Positions 33,336 to 35,953 of a DNA stretch of 35,953 nt are shown here, one piece after another. The notes under the pieces are model-generated. The model did not search any database, was not told the DNA's origin, and worked only from the letters and a program-made list of their open reading frames with translations. Numbering within the stretch: the first letter of the stretch is position 1; every line of letters begins with the position of its first letter. Position numbers and translations under genes: made by a program. The stretch is from SIG672 sp045580325 (GTDB lineage: Bacteria; Bacillota; Clostridia; Oscillospirales; CAG-272): positions 1 through 35,953 of the forward strand of contig JAZNNR010000011.1 of NCBI GenBank assembly GCA_045580325.1, given 5' to 3'.

Positions 33336-35465
33336 TTATTTGGAAAGAATATTTTCCTGTATGAAGTTTGCAAGATCTGTTGCCGCAGAAGCATGCGCTT
33401 CGTTGCTGGGGTGAGCACCGCCGCCATCTCTGTTTTCGGTAAGCGTACAGAAATATAATCCTGCTGCTTCGCCGCCAAGCTCGTTAATAGCTGCCTGCGA
33501 GTAGGTCTGCATGCAGGGTCCCATCATATTTGCCGCCCACACGATCTTTACGTCCTCGCCATATGTACTGCGAACGAGTGCGATAAGAGCTTTTGCATCT
33601 TCTTTAAACTGTGCTCCGTCAGATCCTTTGCTACTATCGTTTGTGCCGAGATTTATTACTACGATGTCAGGTGTAAAGGTTTTTTCATAATTTACGCCTG
33701 TACTACGGTGGTATGACTGTGCAGAGAAGAAATCCTTCATAACGAAATTTCCGCTCCAGCTGCTTGTAACACCGATTCCGCTGCAAGAAACGAGCGAGTG
33801 ATCTGCACCGAGCTTCTGTGCTGCCAGATATGCGTACGTCTGAGTAGCGTCTTCATTGAAAGCGCTTCCGGCACCTTCGGCTCCGTTAGCACAGAGATTT
33901 CCATATCCGCATGTTATACTGTCGCCGAGGAATTCAATGAAAAGATCTTTTTCTGCAGGTGCTTCTTCAAACTGTCCCTTGAAGCTGATGCTTTTCAGAA
34001 TACTTAAGGAGTTTGCCGATTCTGTCTGCTTGAGAACACGGATATTATGTACTCCGCCTTCCATAAAGTTAGCAATAGTAAGAGTAGCGGTACCGTTTTT
34101 AACGTTGTAACGCGTCGCCTGTCTTGCTCCGTCGATATAAACTGTAAAGTATGTATCAGCGGACACCGTAACTGTTAGTTCTACCGCGCCTTCTATATAT
34201 GCGGAGAACTCAATTCCTGTTGCTGAGTGGTCGCAGACAATACCGTCTGATGTTACGGAAGTTCTTCCGTGCAGCTTGAGTGAGTCGGTAATATCCTGAA
34301 GAGCGTAAGTTTCGCTTTCAGCATCATAATTATGATTTATTATGCTCTTTCTTATCAATACGACATCTTCCATATTGATCTGTCCATCGCCATTTGCATC
34401 AGCTCCGACTCCAACGTTTATACTCGAAGTGTTTGTATCGAAGTTGAAATTAGCAATATATTTTCTTATCAATACAAGATCTTTCATATTGATCTGTGCG
34501 TCGCCGCTAACATCGCCGTAAATATAGCCGGCAGTAAACTTCGCAGTAAGATCGCGGTTTGCTTCTACTGTGAAGGTAAATGCTGCGCTAGAAGAAACAA
34601 GTTCGCCATTTTCATACCAACCCTCAAAGACATATCCTTCTTTGGGTACTGCTGTAAGAGTTGCGTTTCCGCCAAGCGTATATTCGCCTGCGCCTATAAC
34701 TGTTCCGCCCCACTGGGGTGTTGTAGAAACAGCAATTGTATGCTTTTCGAGTTTATCCCACAGCGACTCTCCGCCTGCCACGAAAGAAGTAACGGGAGCG
34801 TCGTAAGGGTAATTTTCAGTGCCGGGATCTCCGCTATTTCCCCACTTACGCACAAGCATACCGTAGAGATCGCCTGTAAGAGGTGTCGCATCAACAAGAT
34901 TATGTACGAGAATATCGTTCGCGAATACTCTGATGTGGCCTTCGTCATCCCATTCAACTGCAAGGGTAACGCCCTCGGCAGGATCAATGCCGAGTGAAGC
35001 GAGGGTCGGTTGTGTTTTGGAGATCCAAGACCAGTTCTGATATTTGCCCATTTCAGCAACTTCTATGCTACCCCATCCGGTGATAAATACCCAGTAGTAG
35101 CTTGCGTCAGTGCTGCCCAGACTAAATGAGCTGTCGCCATCCTCGTCTGTAAGAGCAAATACAAGGCCATTTCTGTCATCAGCGCTGCCATGCAGGTCGT
35201 TAGGATAAATTGTAGCTTCGATTCTCTTATTTGCGAGTGTATTATTAAACAGAAGGAAACTAGACATGTGTCCTGCGGGCATTTTGAGCTCGCCGTTTTC
35301 TTCGACCCACTGTACGCCGTTAACAAGCTTAACGTTAAGAGGATTGCCGTTTGCGTCTACACAGTTACTGTAAGAAACCGATTCTGCGGCTGTTACTGCC
35401 AAAAACATCGATACTATCATTGAGAAAACGAGCAAACTTGAAACTAATTTTTTAAGTGTTTTCAT
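33336..35465 (-). CDS. Exported CE2-type SGNH esterase with MPAG module, InlB-type repeat and internal dockerin
   Basis: A 709-residue exported protein. Order: signal peptide (1-27); one MPAG module (about 30-228); one InlB-type repeat (232-312; EGYVFEGWYENGELVS); a type I dockerin (313-388; GDVSGDAQINMKDLVLIRKYI and GADANGDGQINMEDVVLIRK); a beta-sandwich (about 390-500) resembling the CE2 N-terminal domain; and an SGNH hydrolase (505-709) with FLGDSITCGYG (nucleophile Ser), NLGTNDSS and GGAHPSNEAH (catalytic-type His). CE2 enzymes remove acetyl groups from xylan or mannan. The dockerin sits inside rather than at an end, which is unusual. The first dockerin segment has GDAQ for GDGx. The ATG at 35465 has GGAG upstream. 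Confidence 0.87.
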   Translation of the reverse strand: MKTLKKLVSSLLVFSMIVSMFLAVTAAESVSYSNCVDANGNPLNVKLVNGVQWVEENGELKMPAGHMSSFLLFNNTLANKRIEATIYPNDLHGSADDRNGLVFALTDEDGDSSFSLGSTDASYYWVFITGWGSIEVAEMGKYQNWSWISKTQPTLASLGIDPAEGVTLAVEWDDEGHIRVFANDILVHNLVDATPLTGDLYGMLVRKWGNSGDPGTENYPYDAPVTSFVAGGESLWDKLEKHTIAVSTTPQWGGTVIGAGEYTLGGNATLTAVPKEGYVFEGWYENGELVSSSAAFTFTVEANRDLTAKFTAGYIYGDVSGDAQINMKDLVLIRKYIANFNFDTNTSSINVGVGADANGDGQINMEDVVLIRKSIINHNYDAESETYALQDITDSLKLHGRTSVTSDGIVCDHSATGIEFSAYIEGAVELTVTVSADTYFTVYIDGARQATRYNVKNGTATLTIANFMEGGVHNIRVLKQTESANSLSILKSISFKGQFEEAPAEKDLFIEFLGDSITCGYGNLCANGAEGAGSAFNEDATQTYAYLAAQKLGADHSLVSCSGIGVTSSWSGNFVMKDFFSAQSYHRSTGVNYEKTFTPDIVVINLGTNDSSKGSDGAQFKEDAKALIALVRSTYGEDVKIVWAANMMGPCMQTYSQAAINELGGEAAGLYFCTLTENRDGGGAHPSNEAHASAATDLANFIQENILSK

Positions 35466-35507
35466 AAAAACTCTCCTTTATTAAATTTTTTATACCTAAT
35501 CATTATA

Positions 35508-35536
35508 ATTATAGCACTAATATGCACATTTGTCAA
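35508..35536 (-). promoter_or_regulatory. Consensus promoter of the CE2-like esterase gene
   Basis: On the minus strand: TTGACA (complement of 35531-35536), spacer AATGTGCATATTAGTGC (17), TATAAT (complement of 35508-35513). Confidence 0.9.
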
Positions 35537-35576
35537 TAAAAACATCAAAAACTTAACAATTTTAACTAACAAATTC

Positions 35577-35638
35577 ATATAAACTAACAGCCCCACTTCC
35601 CTTTTTAAGAAGTGCGGCTACTAATATTTAGTTTATAT
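35577..35638 (-). terminator. Two-part hairpin after the partial dockerin gene
   Basis: An outer 11-bp stem, ATATAAACTAA (35577-35587) with TTAGTTTATAT (35628-35638), encloses an inner stem, AGCCCCACTTC (35589-35599) with GAAGTGCGGCT (35609-35619, one mismatch). The inner part is the same family as the hairpins at 17555 and 24646. Confidence 0.7.
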
Positions 35639-35649
35639 AATTTTCTACC

Positions 35650-35953
35650 TTACTGCTGCGGTCCAAGTGCTACACTTGAGCTTCCGGTTTCGTAATCATA
35701 GTTTGCTATATACTGTCTGAGGAGTATAATGTCTTTCATATTGACCTTTCCGTCGCTGTTAGCGTCGGCTCCAGCGTCAACACTTTCGCTCGATACATTT
35801 GTATCGTAATCGAAATTCGTAATATATTTTCTCATCAGTACAACGTCGTCCATAGTAATCTCTCCGTCACCGTTTGCATCACCGTAAACAATTCCGGGCT
35901 CAAACTTTGCAGTAAGCTCGCGATCTGCTTTTGCTGTAAACGTATATTCTGCA
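35650..35953 (-). CDS. C-terminal part of an exported dockerin protein (runs off window)
   Basis: The last 100 residues of a gene that begins beyond the window edge. The frame opens with AEYTFTAKADRELTAKFEPG, the end of an InlB-type repeat. A type I dockerin follows: YGDANGDGEITMDDVVLMRK, a YDTNVSSESVDAG linker, then GADANSDGKVNMKDIILLRQ and the C-terminus YETGSSSVALGPQQ. Both calcium-binding loops look intact. The catalytic or binding part of the protein is not visible. The layout matches its neighbour at 24724, so it is probably another member of the same exported set. Confidence 0.88.
   Translation of the reverse strand, partial: AEYTFTAKADRELTAKFEPGIVYGDANGDGEITMDDVVLMRKYITNFDYDTNVSSESVDAGADANSDGKVNMKDIILLRQYIANYDYETGSSSVALGPQQ

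Overview
The window looks like a chromosomal segment of a gut-type anaerobic Firmicute of class Clostridia. The evidence is near-consensus sigma-A promoters, strong AGGAGG-type ribosome binding sites, a rubrerythrin, a YhaO/YhaN pair, signal-peptide proteins with type I dockerins, and divergent InlB-type (GWYENG) repeats. I cannot name the genus from sequence alone. No rRNA, tRNA, IS element or CRISPR array was seen.

Layout. (1) 1-2900: a YwlG/TIGR01440-family protein, an intergenic stretch made almost entirely of inverted repeats, an XRE-type regulator with a palindrome over its own promoter, and a rubrerythrin with a possible PerR box. (2) 2964-6437: a two-gene nuclease/ATPase operon of the SbcCD-like YhaO/YhaN type, in which the ATPase carries a membrane hairpin in its coiled coil. 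(3) 6549-8831: an Asp-rich membrane-anchored exported protein, then a membrane protein translationally coupled to a SAM methyltransferase. (4) 9070-12882 on the plus strand: a compact operon of a CrtO-like acyltransferase, an MGDG-synthase/UgtP-like glycosyltransferase, a PAP2-type lipid phosphatase or transferase, and a COG2509-type FAD protein. This probably makes or remodels a membrane (glyco)lipid. (5) 12931-35953 on the minus strand: a 23-kb block of exported proteins. It holds two paralogous LamG-metallophosphoesterases with C-terminal membrane anchors, two giant proteins (2303 and 2796 aa) each with two tandem GH93/sialidase-superfamily propellers, a CE2-type esterase with an internal dockerin, and the C-terminal dockerin of one more protein running off the window.

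The genes of block 5 are separate transcription units but share parts. All five complete genes have a TTGACA-17-TATAAT-type promoter, and the three MKTLK-type genes also have similar spacers. Three intergenic hairpins downstream of genes belong to one family. Signal peptides are nearly the same in three genes. A roughly 190-residue beta-sandwich-like module (nine copies), pilin-like (Spy0128/FctA) beta domains, InlB-type repeats and dockerins are reused in different orders. This suggests a surface or cellulosome-like polysaccharide-degrading system, perhaps against arabinan- or xylan-containing substrates, that expanded by recent duplication. The MPAG module and the degenerate pilin-like domains look the most likely to be undescribed. 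All family assignments come from reading motifs by eye; no database search was run.
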